Assembly: GCF_003268475.1 (NCBI RefSeq)
Contig: NZ_MCIF01000002.1
Span: forward strand, 4,966,100 to 5,030,099
Direction: 5' to 3'
DNA length: 64,000 nt
Source: Thermogemmatispora tikiterensis
GTDB taxonomy: Bacteria > Chloroflexota > Ktedonobacteria > Ktedonobacterales > Ktedonobacteraceae
Shown here: piece by piece, positions 52,788 to 60,100 of the stretch
Layout: each line of letters starts with the position of its first letter
How positions within the stretch are numbered: position 1 is the first letter of the stretch
The notes under the pieces: generated by a model
The model's database searches: none
What the model saw: only the letters and a program-made list of their open reading frames with translations
Told to the model about the DNA's origin: nothing
Translations under genes and position numbers: made by a program

Positions 52788-53207
52788 TCAGGAATTTCCC
52801 GCTTTACCGTCCAGACTGTCGAAAAAATCCTGGAGGGGCCAGGGAAGAGGTTGCGGCTGAGCGTCTGGCTGTTGAGAGTGGGGGTGGCGTAGGCGGGTGG
52901 GGGCTATGGCGGGGGCTGCCGGTAAGCGAGCGGGGGCGGTGGCGGTCTCTGGCCTGTCCGCCCTGACTTGTTGCCAGATTGAATCGACTTCCTGGGCCAC
53001 CAGATCCAGGAAGGAGGCCAGGCTCAGCTCCCGAGAACCCCTTTTCTCTGCGGCAGTGTCAGTGATGAGCAGGCTGCCGCAGAGAGAAAAGACCCGCAGT
53101 GCCTGGGCCTGAGCCAGGACAAAGCAATCATTACGTGAGAGAGCGGGCAAGCGCTGTTCAGAGATCGCTTGCAGGGAGCGCAGGCGCGTGGTTGTGACCT
53201 TGATCAT
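52788..53207 (-). CDS. Hypothetical protein, weakly PIN-like N-terminal half
   Basis: The product has 139 residues. The segment LSRNDCFVLAQAQALRVFSLCGSLLITDTAAEKRG resembles the second half of a PIN nuclease domain (acidic residue after Ser, A-helix, L-L-I-T-D). The N-terminal part with the first catalytic acid is missing, and the last 60 residues are Pro/Ala/Gln-rich. It could be a truncated toxin, or the resemblance may be chance. GAGGAG lies about 13 bases before the ATG. No antitoxin partner is visible. Confidence 0.35.
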   Translation of the reverse strand: MIKVTTTRLRSLQAISEQRLPALSRNDCFVLAQAQALRVFSLCGSLLITDTAAEKRGSRELSLASFLDLVAQEVDSIWQQVRADRPETATAPARLPAAPAIAPTRLRHPHSQQPDAQPQPLPWPLQDFFDSLDGKAGNS

Positions 53208-53641
53208 AGCTGGCTCTCGCTCCTCTTGTGAAAGCCCCTTCCGAAATCTGATCTTCTCTGCCTGTCTGCTGTCAATGTGCCTCCCCCGAGTAGGTCATCC
53301 TGTGTACGCCTCATCCCTGGCTCCCTGCCTGTCCAGTGTGAATTTCTGGCACACTTCTTATCCGATCTCTGAAACAGAGCTTGCTTCATAATGTGGCTCT
53401 ATATCAGGCTTTGAGTGAGAAAGAACCTCCCTGCCGTTATGCTACAATAGAATGCAGGAAACATAGTAAGTTGACCAGCCCGGTACATCACGGTGCGAGC
53501 CAGGCCATCCTTGCCCGTCCCATCGGAACGGGGTGGTCTGCTGGCTGGTCAGAATGCACCGGCTGACTGGTACTGGTACTGCGTAGGCATGCGTGTACTC
53601 GTGCCGTAGCGGCAACGAGACGAAAGGCAGGCAAATCCAGG
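53208..53641. other. Upstream region of the graspetide cluster
   Basis: No gene here. It contains the candidate promoter at 53440-53448. The predicted mRNA leader is about 185 bases. Confidence 0.45.
53440..53448 (+). promoter_or_regulatory. Extended -10 promoter TGCTACAAT
   Basis: TG, one base, then TACAAT (53443-53448) forms an extended -10 element. No good -35 box lies at 16-18 bases, which is tolerated with an extended -10. It would transcribe the graspetide operon. Confidence 0.45.
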
Positions 53642-53908
53642 ATGCTGAAACGACCACTTGAAGCTTCCAGACAGCTGCCCCTTCCCGCTGAGGCGCTGGC
53701 CCTGCCAGCCAACGGCCCCTTTGCCTTCTTCTTTGCTCAGGAGCGTCGCATTCCCCTCGTCGGCGACGGCGGGGGCGAAGAAGAAGAAGGCGGCGGCAAA
53801 GGGGGCAAGCCCGAGCCATCGATCACCTTCTACCACACGACCGGTCATGACTCCTCGTCGCCCAATCCCTTACACAACGAGGAGTTCGACATGGAGTACG
53901 ACGACTAG
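53642..53908 (+). CDS. Graspetide precursor peptide (ATP-grasp target RiPP)
   Basis: The 88-residue peptide has a hydrophobic leader segment NGPFAFFFAQERR (residues 24-36), comparable to the P-F-x-x-x-F recognition patch of ATP-grasp target peptides. A Gly/Glu spacer GDGGGEEEEGGGKGG follows, then a C-terminal core. The core has hydroxyl donors Thr62, Thr66, Thr67 and Ser71-73, a loop Asp70 followed by Ser, and acidic acceptors Glu80, Glu81, Asp83, Glu85, Asp87 and Asp88. That is the hairpin layout of graspetides whose Thr/Ser side chains are esterified to Glu/Asp. Asp70 is the natural candidate for aspartimide formation by the methyltransferase. Its TAG is directly followed by the ligase ATG. 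Confidence 0.75.
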   Translation: MLKRPLEASRQLPLPAEALALPANGPFAFFFAQERRIPLVGDGGGEEEEGGGKGGKPEPSITFYHTTGHDSSSPNPLHNEEFDMEYDD

Positions 53909-54925
53909 ATGGAACCATACGTCCTTATCCTTAGCTACCCAGGCGACAGCAGCGCCCGACGCGTTCAACATGCCTTACAGCGCTGCGGCTGCGCGACTCT
54001 CGTGCTCGATACGGCGGCCTTCCCCCAGGCAGTCACCCTGACCGCCCTCTTGCGTGATGCCAGCTGGAGCGGCTCCTTTTGCTACCAGGGCAAGCGCTAT
54101 GACCTGGAAGCCATTCGTAGCATCTATGTGCGCCGTCCCCATCACTACCAGGTGCGTGAGGACTTTCCCGAGCTGATCCAGCTCTTCCTTGAGAATGAAG
54201 CCTATCGTGGCTTCGGAGGCGTGCTACGCAGCCTTGACTGCCTGTGGGTCAACTCCCTGGACGCCCAGCGGCGTGCCAGCTTCAAACCCCTTCAGCTCAA
54301 GCTCGCCCAGGAGGTCGGCCTGCGTGTACCGGCAACCCTCATTACCAACGATCCCGACGCCGTGCGCAGCTTCTTCTTCGAGGTCTGCCAGGAGCAGATG
54401 ATCTACAAGACCCTGCATGGCAACTTTCTGCCCGGCGGTGGCGACCGCTATCATCTGATTTTTACCAGTCGTGTCGGGCGCGAGCGGTTGGCCGAACTGG
54501 AGCAGGTGCGCCTGACGGCCCATCTCTTCCAGCCACTCATCGAGAAAGCCTACGAGGTGCGCGCCACTATCATCGGACAGGCGGTTCTGGCTGTCCGCAT
54601 TGACTCGCAAGAGCTGGAGGCGGCCCGGCTCGACTGGAGGGCAGCCTGCTATCAGGTGCGCTATCGGCCCTACAGCCTGCCCGAGGCCGTGGCCAGGCGC
54701 TGCGTTGCCCTGGTGCAGCGCCTGGGGCTGGTCTTTGGGGCGCTCGATCTGATCGTGACCCCCGAGGGCGACTACATCTTTCTGGAGTGTAATCCGGGTG
54801 GGCAGTGGGAATGGCTGGAGGTGGAGACGGGCCTGCCTTTTGCGGCGACCATTGCCCAGGTGCTCAGCTCTGGCAAGGAGGGCCTTGCCCTTCCCTGCGA
54901 GGGGCCACTGATGCAGTTACAATGA
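53909..54925 (+). CDS. ATP-grasp ligase for RiPP macrocyclisation
   Basis: The 338-residue protein belongs to the ATP-grasp peptide maturases of the MvdD/SAV_5884 type. It shows an N-terminal domain with YVLILSYPGDSSARRVQHAL and IRSIYVRRPHHYQV, VNSLDAQRRASFKPLQLKLAQEVGLRVPATLITND, and QMIYKTLHGNF for ATP binding. It also has FQPLIEKAYEVRATIIG and the metal-binding end LDLIVTPEGDYIFLECNPGGQWEW. These enzymes phosphorylate side-chain carboxylates of the precursor and form ester or amide cross-links. The start abuts the precursor stop, and the end overlaps the methyltransferase ATG (ATGA). Confidence 0.9.
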   Translation: MEPYVLILSYPGDSSARRVQHALQRCGCATLVLDTAAFPQAVTLTALLRDASWSGSFCYQGKRYDLEAIRSIYVRRPHHYQVREDFPELIQLFLENEAYRGFGGVLRSLDCLWVNSLDAQRRASFKPLQLKLAQEVGLRVPATLITNDPDAVRSFFFEVCQEQMIYKTLHGNFLPGGGDRYHLIFTSRVGRERLAELEQVRLTAHLFQPLIEKAYEVRATIIGQAVLAVRIDSQELEAARLDWRAACYQVRYRPYSLPEAVARRCVALVQRLGLVFGALDLIVTPEGDYIFLECNPGGQWEWLEVETGLPFAATIAQVLSSGKEGLALPCEGPLMQLQ

Positions 54926-56100
54926 GCAGACCCGTCGTAGCAGGTACGGATGGAAGGAGTTTTCTGGTGGATGATCTTATTGCGGCAACGACTGAAGACG
55001 AGGAGCGTCGAGAGCTAGTGAGCAGCATTGAGGAGACGCGCGGCTATCCTCTGGCGCCAGCCGTGCGCCGCGCGCTCCTCAAGGTCTCGCGGGCCCACTT
55101 TGTCCCGCTCTACTGTCGGCAAGAGCAGCCCGGCGTTTGGACGTGGCGAGAGGCGCGGTCTCTTGTCTACCGTGATCAGGCCCTGGTGACCAAGGTCGAC
55201 GAGCTGGGGCGCCCGATCTCCTCCTCCAGCATGCCATCGATTATGGCCGCCATGCTGGAAGCCCTGGCGCTACAGCCGGGAATGCGCGTCTTGGAGATTG
55301 GGACCGGCACCGGCTACAACGCTGCCCTGCTGGCCGAGCTTGTGGCTCCCGGCGGCCAGGTGGTGACGCTCGATATTGATGAGGAAATCACGGCCCTGGC
55401 TGCCGAGCGCCTGCGGCTGGCCGGCTACGGCGAGCAGGTCCAGGTGGTGACCGCCGATGGGCTGCAGGGGTATGCCCCCGCTGCCCCCTATGATCGCCTC
55501 ATCGCAACAGGTAGCTATCCGCGCATCCCGCCAGCCTGGCGTGAGCAGCTGGCCCTGCACGGGGTCATCGTGGGCGATCTGCTGCGCCCGCTGACGACGC
55601 CGCTCTTTCGCCTGGTCAAGGTTGCTCCCGATCGCCTGGAGGGGCACCTGCTGCGGACGCCGGCCTTCTTTATGCAGTTGCGTGGGGAAGAGCCGACGCG
55701 GCCCACGGCTCACCGCGTGAGAGAGCTGGCCTCCTGGCGCGAGCAGCCGCGCCGCGAGGAGGCAGAGACCGACCTGGAGAGCTACGAGCTGCTCTACGAG
55801 TCGGCCTTCGCCCTCTGGCTCGAGCGTCACCTGCCAGGCGTTGAGCGCCGCCTCTACCCGGTGCCCGGGCGAGGCCTCGGAACGGGCCTGCACTGGCAAG
55901 AGAGCCTCCTGCTCCTGGTGCCCGCTGCCGAGGGGCCACGACCTGCCCACTGGCACATCGAGGTCTATGGCCAGCACCCCCTCTGGTCGCATATTCTGCA
56001 GCTGCGCGAGCAGTGGCTTGCTGCCGGCGAACCTTCCCTGGAAGCCTATACGCTTGAAGTGGCCGCTGATGGCACCTGCCAGCTCCATCTGAACGGCTGA
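54922..56100 (+). CDS. PIMT-like O-methyltransferase of the graspetide cluster
   Basis: From ATG 54922 the protein has 392 residues. It starts with a protein-L-isoaspartate methyltransferase-like domain: RRALLKVSRAHFVP, QALVTKVDELGRPISSSSMPSIMAAMLEALALQPGMRVLEIGTGTGYNAALLAELV, then DIDEEITALAAERL and YDRLIATGSYPRIPPAW. A C-terminal domain of about 170 residues follows. This length and its coupling to an ATP-grasp gene match the methyltransferase of the ATP-grasp peptide maturase system, exemplified by fuscimiditide, where such an enzyme methylates a core Asp that then closes to an aspartimide. I infer the same chemistry here. Confidence 0.85.
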   Translation: MSRPVVAGTDGRSFLVDDLIAATTEDEERRELVSSIEETRGYPLAPAVRRALLKVSRAHFVPLYCRQEQPGVWTWREARSLVYRDQALVTKVDELGRPISSSSMPSIMAAMLEALALQPGMRVLEIGTGTGYNAALLAELVAPGGQVVTLDIDEEITALAAERLRLAGYGEQVQVVTADGLQGYAPAAPYDRLIATGSYPRIPPAWREQLALHGVIVGDLLRPLTTPLFRLVKVAPDRLEGHLLRTPAFFMQLRGEEPTRPTAHRVRELASWREQPRREEAETDLESYELLYESAFALWLERHLPGVERRLYPVPGRGLGTGLHWQESLLLLVPAAEGPRPAHWHIEVYGQHPLWSHILQLREQWLAAGEPSLEAYTLEVAADGTCQLHLNG

Positions 56101-56167
56101 AGAGCTGTGAAGGAGGCACCGCGCTGGTCCCACTCAGATGGGAGGAGCAGCACGGTGCCTGGCCTGG

Positions 56168-57157
56168 TCAGCCTTCCTGAGCGCTGGCCTGGCCCTGCGG
56201 ATGCAGCGCCTCGCGCAAGACCCGATCGCGGTTAGCGGCAAACTGCCGGGCCAGGCGCGAGGCGGGGGCGATGCCATCCCAGGCGTGGTAAGCGCGTGGA
56301 TAGACCTGCAGCTCGACGGGGACGCCGGCGTGGGCCAGGCGCAGCGCATAGTCAACATCCTCGTCGAGGAAGATCTCGGCTGCGCCAACGGCCATAAACG
56401 CCGGAGGCAGACCACGCAGGTCCTGGGCGCGGGCCGCCGCCGCGTAGGGCGAAACCTCGGGACCACCAGCTGCCTCGCCCAGGTAGGCCCGCCAGCCGCG
56501 GCGGTTATCCTCGCGGTTCCAGATGGGGGCCTCAGCGAACAGCTCCGTCGAGCGCGTTGCATCGCGATCATCGAGCATCGGGTAAATCAGCAATTGGAAG
56601 ACCAGCGGCACCTCGCCGCGATCACGGGTGAGCAAGGCCAGAGCTGCGGTCAGGCCACCGCCGGCGCTGGCGCCAGCGATGGCCAGGCGCGTCCGATCCA
56701 CGCCCAGCTCATCGGCGTGCGAGGCCAGCCATTTCAGGGCCGCATAGCAGTCCTCTACTCCTGCCGGAAAAGGATGCTCGGGGGCCAGGCGATAGTCGAC
56801 CGAAGCCACCAGGCAGCCGACGCTCTCGGCCAGGTGCTGGGCCAGCAAATCATCCTGCTCGATGCTCCCGATCACGTAGCCGCCGCCATGAATCCAGAGC
56901 AGGCCAGGCAGAGGAGCTGGCTCGCCCTTGGGACGGTAGAGGCGCACGGGTACCGCGGGCGCCCCCTCTGGGCCTGGGACCTGGTGGTCTTCTTTCAAAA
57001 TATTGGGCGAATCGGGGAAGCTGGCCTTGACCTGCTGCATTGCCTCCTGCAGCAACGCGCGCGAAGCTGGCAGGTTCTCCCAGTTCAATTGCGGCTGAGA
57101 GAGAAAGATCTCCAGGGGAGGCAACAATTCAGGGTCGTAGACACGGGTCAGATCCAT
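56168..57157 (-). CDS. Alpha/beta hydrolase, HSL-type esterase
   Basis: The 329-residue protein has the oxyanion motif LLWIHGGGYVIGS, nucleophile motif IAGASAGGGLTAALALL, then IYPMLDD, an Asp in EIFLDEDVDYA and a C-terminal His in YHAWDGIAP. It is of the hormone-sensitive lipase (acetyl-esterase) family, acting on short-chain esters. It is convergent with the graspetide cluster and separated by 67 bases. A link to that cluster, such as ester hydrolysis of the peptide, cannot be shown. Confidence 0.9.
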   Translation of the reverse strand: MDLTRVYDPELLPPLEIFLSQPQLNWENLPASRALLQEAMQQVKASFPDSPNILKEDHQVPGPEGAPAVPVRLYRPKGEPAPLPGLLWIHGGGYVIGSIEQDDLLAQHLAESVGCLVASVDYRLAPEHPFPAGVEDCYAALKWLASHADELGVDRTRLAIAGASAGGGLTAALALLTRDRGEVPLVFQLLIYPMLDDRDATRSTELFAEAPIWNREDNRRGWRAYLGEAAGGPEVSPYAAAARAQDLRGLPPAFMAVGAAEIFLDEDVDYALRLAHAGVPVELQVYPRAYHAWDGIAPASRLARQFAANRDRVLREALHPQGQASAQEG

Positions 57158-57439
57158 CTTTGGGTCTCCACTTTCTCGCGATCCTCGCTGAGGTCCTCAC
57201 TGGCCCCGCGCTGGTTCAGCGCAGGGCATCAACTGACGACATGGAGCGAACGCCATCTTTGCCGCGTGCTCTGAGCGGTCAACACTAACCGGGCGGACGG
57301 ATGGCCCCCATTGAGAGAAGGAAAGAAGAGGGCAAGCGTCCCAGTGAGCACGACACTGCGCTCGCCACTCTGAGTGCCCTCCTCAATTGTACCTCATCGT
57401 CCAGGTGGGCGGGCGGGCTTGCAAGCCTTTCCCGCTTGC

Positions 57440-58606
57440 TTAGCCGGGCTGCGTGCCCAGGATGGTCGTCGAGTGATACTGCAAGATGCCACCGTTGCCG
57501 CTGACCAGGATCAGATCGTGTTTAGGTACCTGGCGCTCACCGGCCTGGCCTCGCGCCTGGATGATGGCCTCTGAGAGCGGCGTGAAGCCCCACATATAGT
57601 ACGCCGAGAGTTGGCCGCCACCTGTGTTCGTCGGCAGCGAGCCGCCAGGCCCCAGCTTGCCATCGGCCACAAAGGCCCCGCCCTCGCCTTTAGCGCAGAA
57701 GCCGTAGTCCTCCAGCGTCACCAGCACCGTATAGGTGTAGCAATCGTAGATTTCGCAGATATCGATATCATTCAGCTCGATGCCTGCCATGTGCAGGGCC
57801 GTCTCGCCCGACTGCCTGGCCCCCGTATAGATGCCAGGCTCGCGGTCGGCCCGCTCATCTCCCCCCGGAGCGGCCTGGCCCAGACCGAGAATATAAACCG
57901 GGGGCTGGCGCAGCTGGCGAGCGCGTTCGGCAGAGGTGATCACCACGGCAATGCCGCCGTTAGAGACCAGGCAGCAGTCGTAGAGGCGCAAAGGCTCCAC
58001 GACATAGCGCGAAGCTAGATAGTCCTCCATCGTCAAAGGGGTCCGCATCTGAGCGGCTGGATTCATCTGGGCCCAACGCCGTTGAGCGATAGCGATGGCG
58101 CCAAGCTGCTCGCTGGTCGTGCCAAAGAGATGCATGTGGCGCCGCGCAGCCAGGGCGTAGCCCGGAATGGGACCGAAGATGCCGTAGGCGGCCTGCAGAC
58201 CCTCCATGCCCCTCAGCGAGAGCAGATCGGCCCCATAGGCGGCACCGGCGCCCCGTGTCGGCTTGAGGGGGGCGTCGGCAAAAACCAGCACCACGACATT
58301 GGCCAGTCCGTGGATGATGGCCATCGCCGCATACTGGATCATCGTGCCTGCGGTGGCTCCATAGGCGTTCATCACGTTGAGCAGGCGCAGATTCTCCAGA
58401 CCCAGCGCCGTCTGTAGTCCATGATGCATCTCGCGCGAGAGATTGGCATTGATCAGGAGGCCGTCAACATCGGCCTTCGTCAGGCCGGCGTCCTGCAGGG
58501 CCAGCTCAACGGCTTCGACGGCGAAGTCGCTGGCGCTGCGCCCGTAGATTTTGCCCATTGCCGTCATTCCCAGACCAACGATGGCGCATTTGCCTTTAAT
58601 GCTCAT
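57440..58606 (-). CDS. Thiolase-fold protein without the catalytic cysteine
   Basis: From ATG 58606 the protein has 388 residues and the thiolase fold of the SCP-2/lipid-transfer type. It shows KCAIVGLGMTAMGKIYGRSASDFAVEAVELALQDAGL near the start, and CEIYDCYTYTVLVTLEDYGFC and LPTNTGGGQLSAYYMWGF near the end. The first active-site loop, normally N-x-x-C-x-S-G, reads NVMNAYGATAGTM, so the acyl-accepting Cys is absent. Proteins like this (Ltp2-type) act with a DUF35 partner as retro-aldolases or thiolase-like enzymes rather than true thiolases; a DUF35 gene is encoded two genes upstream. ATG 58606 follows GGAG at about ten bases. Confidence 0.85.
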   Translation of the reverse strand: MSIKGKCAIVGLGMTAMGKIYGRSASDFAVEAVELALQDAGLTKADVDGLLINANLSREMHHGLQTALGLENLRLLNVMNAYGATAGTMIQYAAMAIIHGLANVVVLVFADAPLKPTRGAGAAYGADLLSLRGMEGLQAAYGIFGPIPGYALAARRHMHLFGTTSEQLGAIAIAQRRWAQMNPAAQMRTPLTMEDYLASRYVVEPLRLYDCCLVSNGGIAVVITSAERARQLRQPPVYILGLGQAAPGGDERADREPGIYTGARQSGETALHMAGIELNDIDICEIYDCYTYTVLVTLEDYGFCAKGEGGAFVADGKLGPGGSLPTNTGGGQLSAYYMWGFTPLSEAIIQARGQAGERQVPKHDLILVSGNGGILQYHSTTILGTQPG

Positions 58607-58681
58607 AAAAGATATGCTCCAGCCTCTTTCTGCTTGCGTGATGAGAATCACTTTCTCTCAGCTGACTCTGGTCGTTGGCTC

Positions 58682-59488
58682 CTAGCGACCCTTCCATTGC
58701 GGCTTCCGCTTCTCAACGAAGGCGCGCGGCCCCTCGCGGAAATCCTCGGAGGCCAGCAGGAGGCGCAGTCGCTCCTGATCGGCGGCCATTGCCTCCTCGA
58801 TCGGGCGTCCCAGGCCGGCCAGCACGGACTCTTTGGTCAGGCGCACGCTCAAGGGAGAGCACTCCAGGATCTCAGCGGCCCAGCGCTCCGCCGTCTCGCG
58901 CAGGCGCCCCAGCGGCACGACCTCATTCACCAGGCCGTAGTGAGCGGCTTCCTGGGCGGAGAGCCACTTGCCCGTCAGAAGCAGGCCCATCGCGATCTTG
59001 AGCGGAAGCTGCTGCGGCAAGCGGTGCATGCCGCCGGCGGCGGCGATCAGGCCAACGCGCGGCTCCGGCAGGGCAAAGCGGGCCTGCTCGGCGGCGATGA
59101 TCAGGTCGCAGGCCAGGGCCAGCTCGAAGCCGCCACCAGCAGCCACGCCGTTGACGGCGGCGATGATCGGCTTCGGGCAATGCAGCCCAATCAGGCCACC
59201 GAAGTAGACCGGCTCCCCGTTCTGATTTTGGCGGCTCGTCAGGGGCGCCTCGCCGCGGGCGGTGGCCTCCGCCGTCGCCTTCAGGTCGTTGCCGGCGCAG
59301 AAAGCGCGCTCGCCCGCTCCGGTCAGGATGGCCACCCAGGCCCCTTCATCGGCCACAAAGTCGCGGAAGACCGCCGTCAGCTCCTGGTTGGCCGCGGCGT
59401 GAAGGGCGTTCATCACCTCGGGGCGGTTAATGGTAATGTAAGCAATATGATCTTTCTTCTCGTAGAGCACATATTGATAGTTTGTCAC
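58682..59488 (-). CDS. Enoyl-CoA hydratase/isomerase family protein
   Basis: The 268-residue protein is a crotonase. It shows IAYITINRPEVMNAL, oxyanion-hole segments AFCAGNDLKA and AAVNGVAAGGGFELALACD, then PEPRVGLIAAAGGMHRLPQQLP and the family's usual glutamate positions (PEPR). It likely hydrates a 2-enoyl-CoA in the same pathway as the neighbouring thiolase-like and DUF35 proteins. GTG 59488 follows GAGGAGG by six bases. Confidence 0.92.
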   Translation of the reverse strand: MTNYQYVLYEKKDHIAYITINRPEVMNALHAAANQELTAVFRDFVADEGAWVAILTGAGERAFCAGNDLKATAEATARGEAPLTSRQNQNGEPVYFGGLIGLHCPKPIIAAVNGVAAGGGFELALACDLIIAAEQARFALPEPRVGLIAAAGGMHRLPQQLPLKIAMGLLLTGKWLSAQEAAHYGLVNEVVPLGRLRETAERWAAEILECSPLSVRLTKESVLAGLGRPIEEAMAADQERLRLLLASEDFREGPRAFVEKRKPQWKGR

Positions 59489-59542
59489 AGGTGCCTCCTC
59501 GCCTCAAAAAGGGTCGACTGACCTGCGAAAGGACTCGCGGGC

Positions 59543-60010
59543 CTAATGATCGCCGTGCGGTCTGGCAGCGGGCCGGAACTTGGGGAGCGTGATCTCCTCA
59601 CTGAGCTGTTCAAAGGTGACCTCCAGAGGCATGCCGATGCGCAGCTCGTCTGGTGGACAACCGACGATGGTACTGGTGATGCGCACACCCTCGGCCAGAT
59701 CGATGGCGGCAATGATGTAGGGCAGCTCGCTGGCGAAGGCAGGATGGTAGAGCTGGTGCATGAGGGCGAAGCTGTAGAGGGTGCCCTTGCCGCTGGCCGG
59801 CGTCCAGTTCAGGGCCGGGCTCCAGCACTCGGGGCAGCGCGCCTTGACAGGCCAGAGCCAGCGACCACAGGCACTGCAGCGCTGCAGCATGAGCTGTCGC
59901 TCTCTGGCCCCGGCAAAGAAGGGGCGCGAAGCCTCGTCTGGGATGGGAATGGGCTTGGATGGGGTAGGGGAGGGACTGCTCTCTCCCTTTGTCTGATGCC
60001 GTTCTGTCAT
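59543..60010 (-). CDS. Zn-ribbon OB-fold protein (DUF35 family)
   Basis: From ATG 60010 the protein has 155 residues. A rubredoxin-like zinc knuckle CSACGRWLWPVKARCPEC (four Cys) is followed by an OB-fold: GTLYSFALMHQLYHPAF, PYIIAAIDLAEGVRITSTIVG, IGMPLEVTFEQ. Such proteins form complexes with thiolase-like partners and present the CoA thioester; one is encoded two genes downstream. The first 25 residues are a disordered Ser/Pro stretch. Confidence 0.85.
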   Translation of the reverse strand: MTERHQTKGESSPSPTPSKPIPIPDEASRPFFAGARERQLMLQRCSACGRWLWPVKARCPECWSPALNWTPASGKGTLYSFALMHQLYHPAFASELPYIIAAIDLAEGVRITSTIVGCPPDELRIGMPLEVTFEQLSEEITLPKFRPAARPHGDH

Positions 60011-60100
60011 TCGCTCATGACTCCTCTGCATCAAATCCGCTTCTCTCCTTTGCAGGAGAAGCTGAGTAGGGCCGGCCAGGCAGATCTGCTGTCTGGTGTC

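Noticed and set aside
52788..53207. Toxin of a toxin-antitoxin pair
   Set aside because: The PIN-like match lacks the first catalytic acid and no antitoxin gene is adjacent; kept only as a hypothetical protein.
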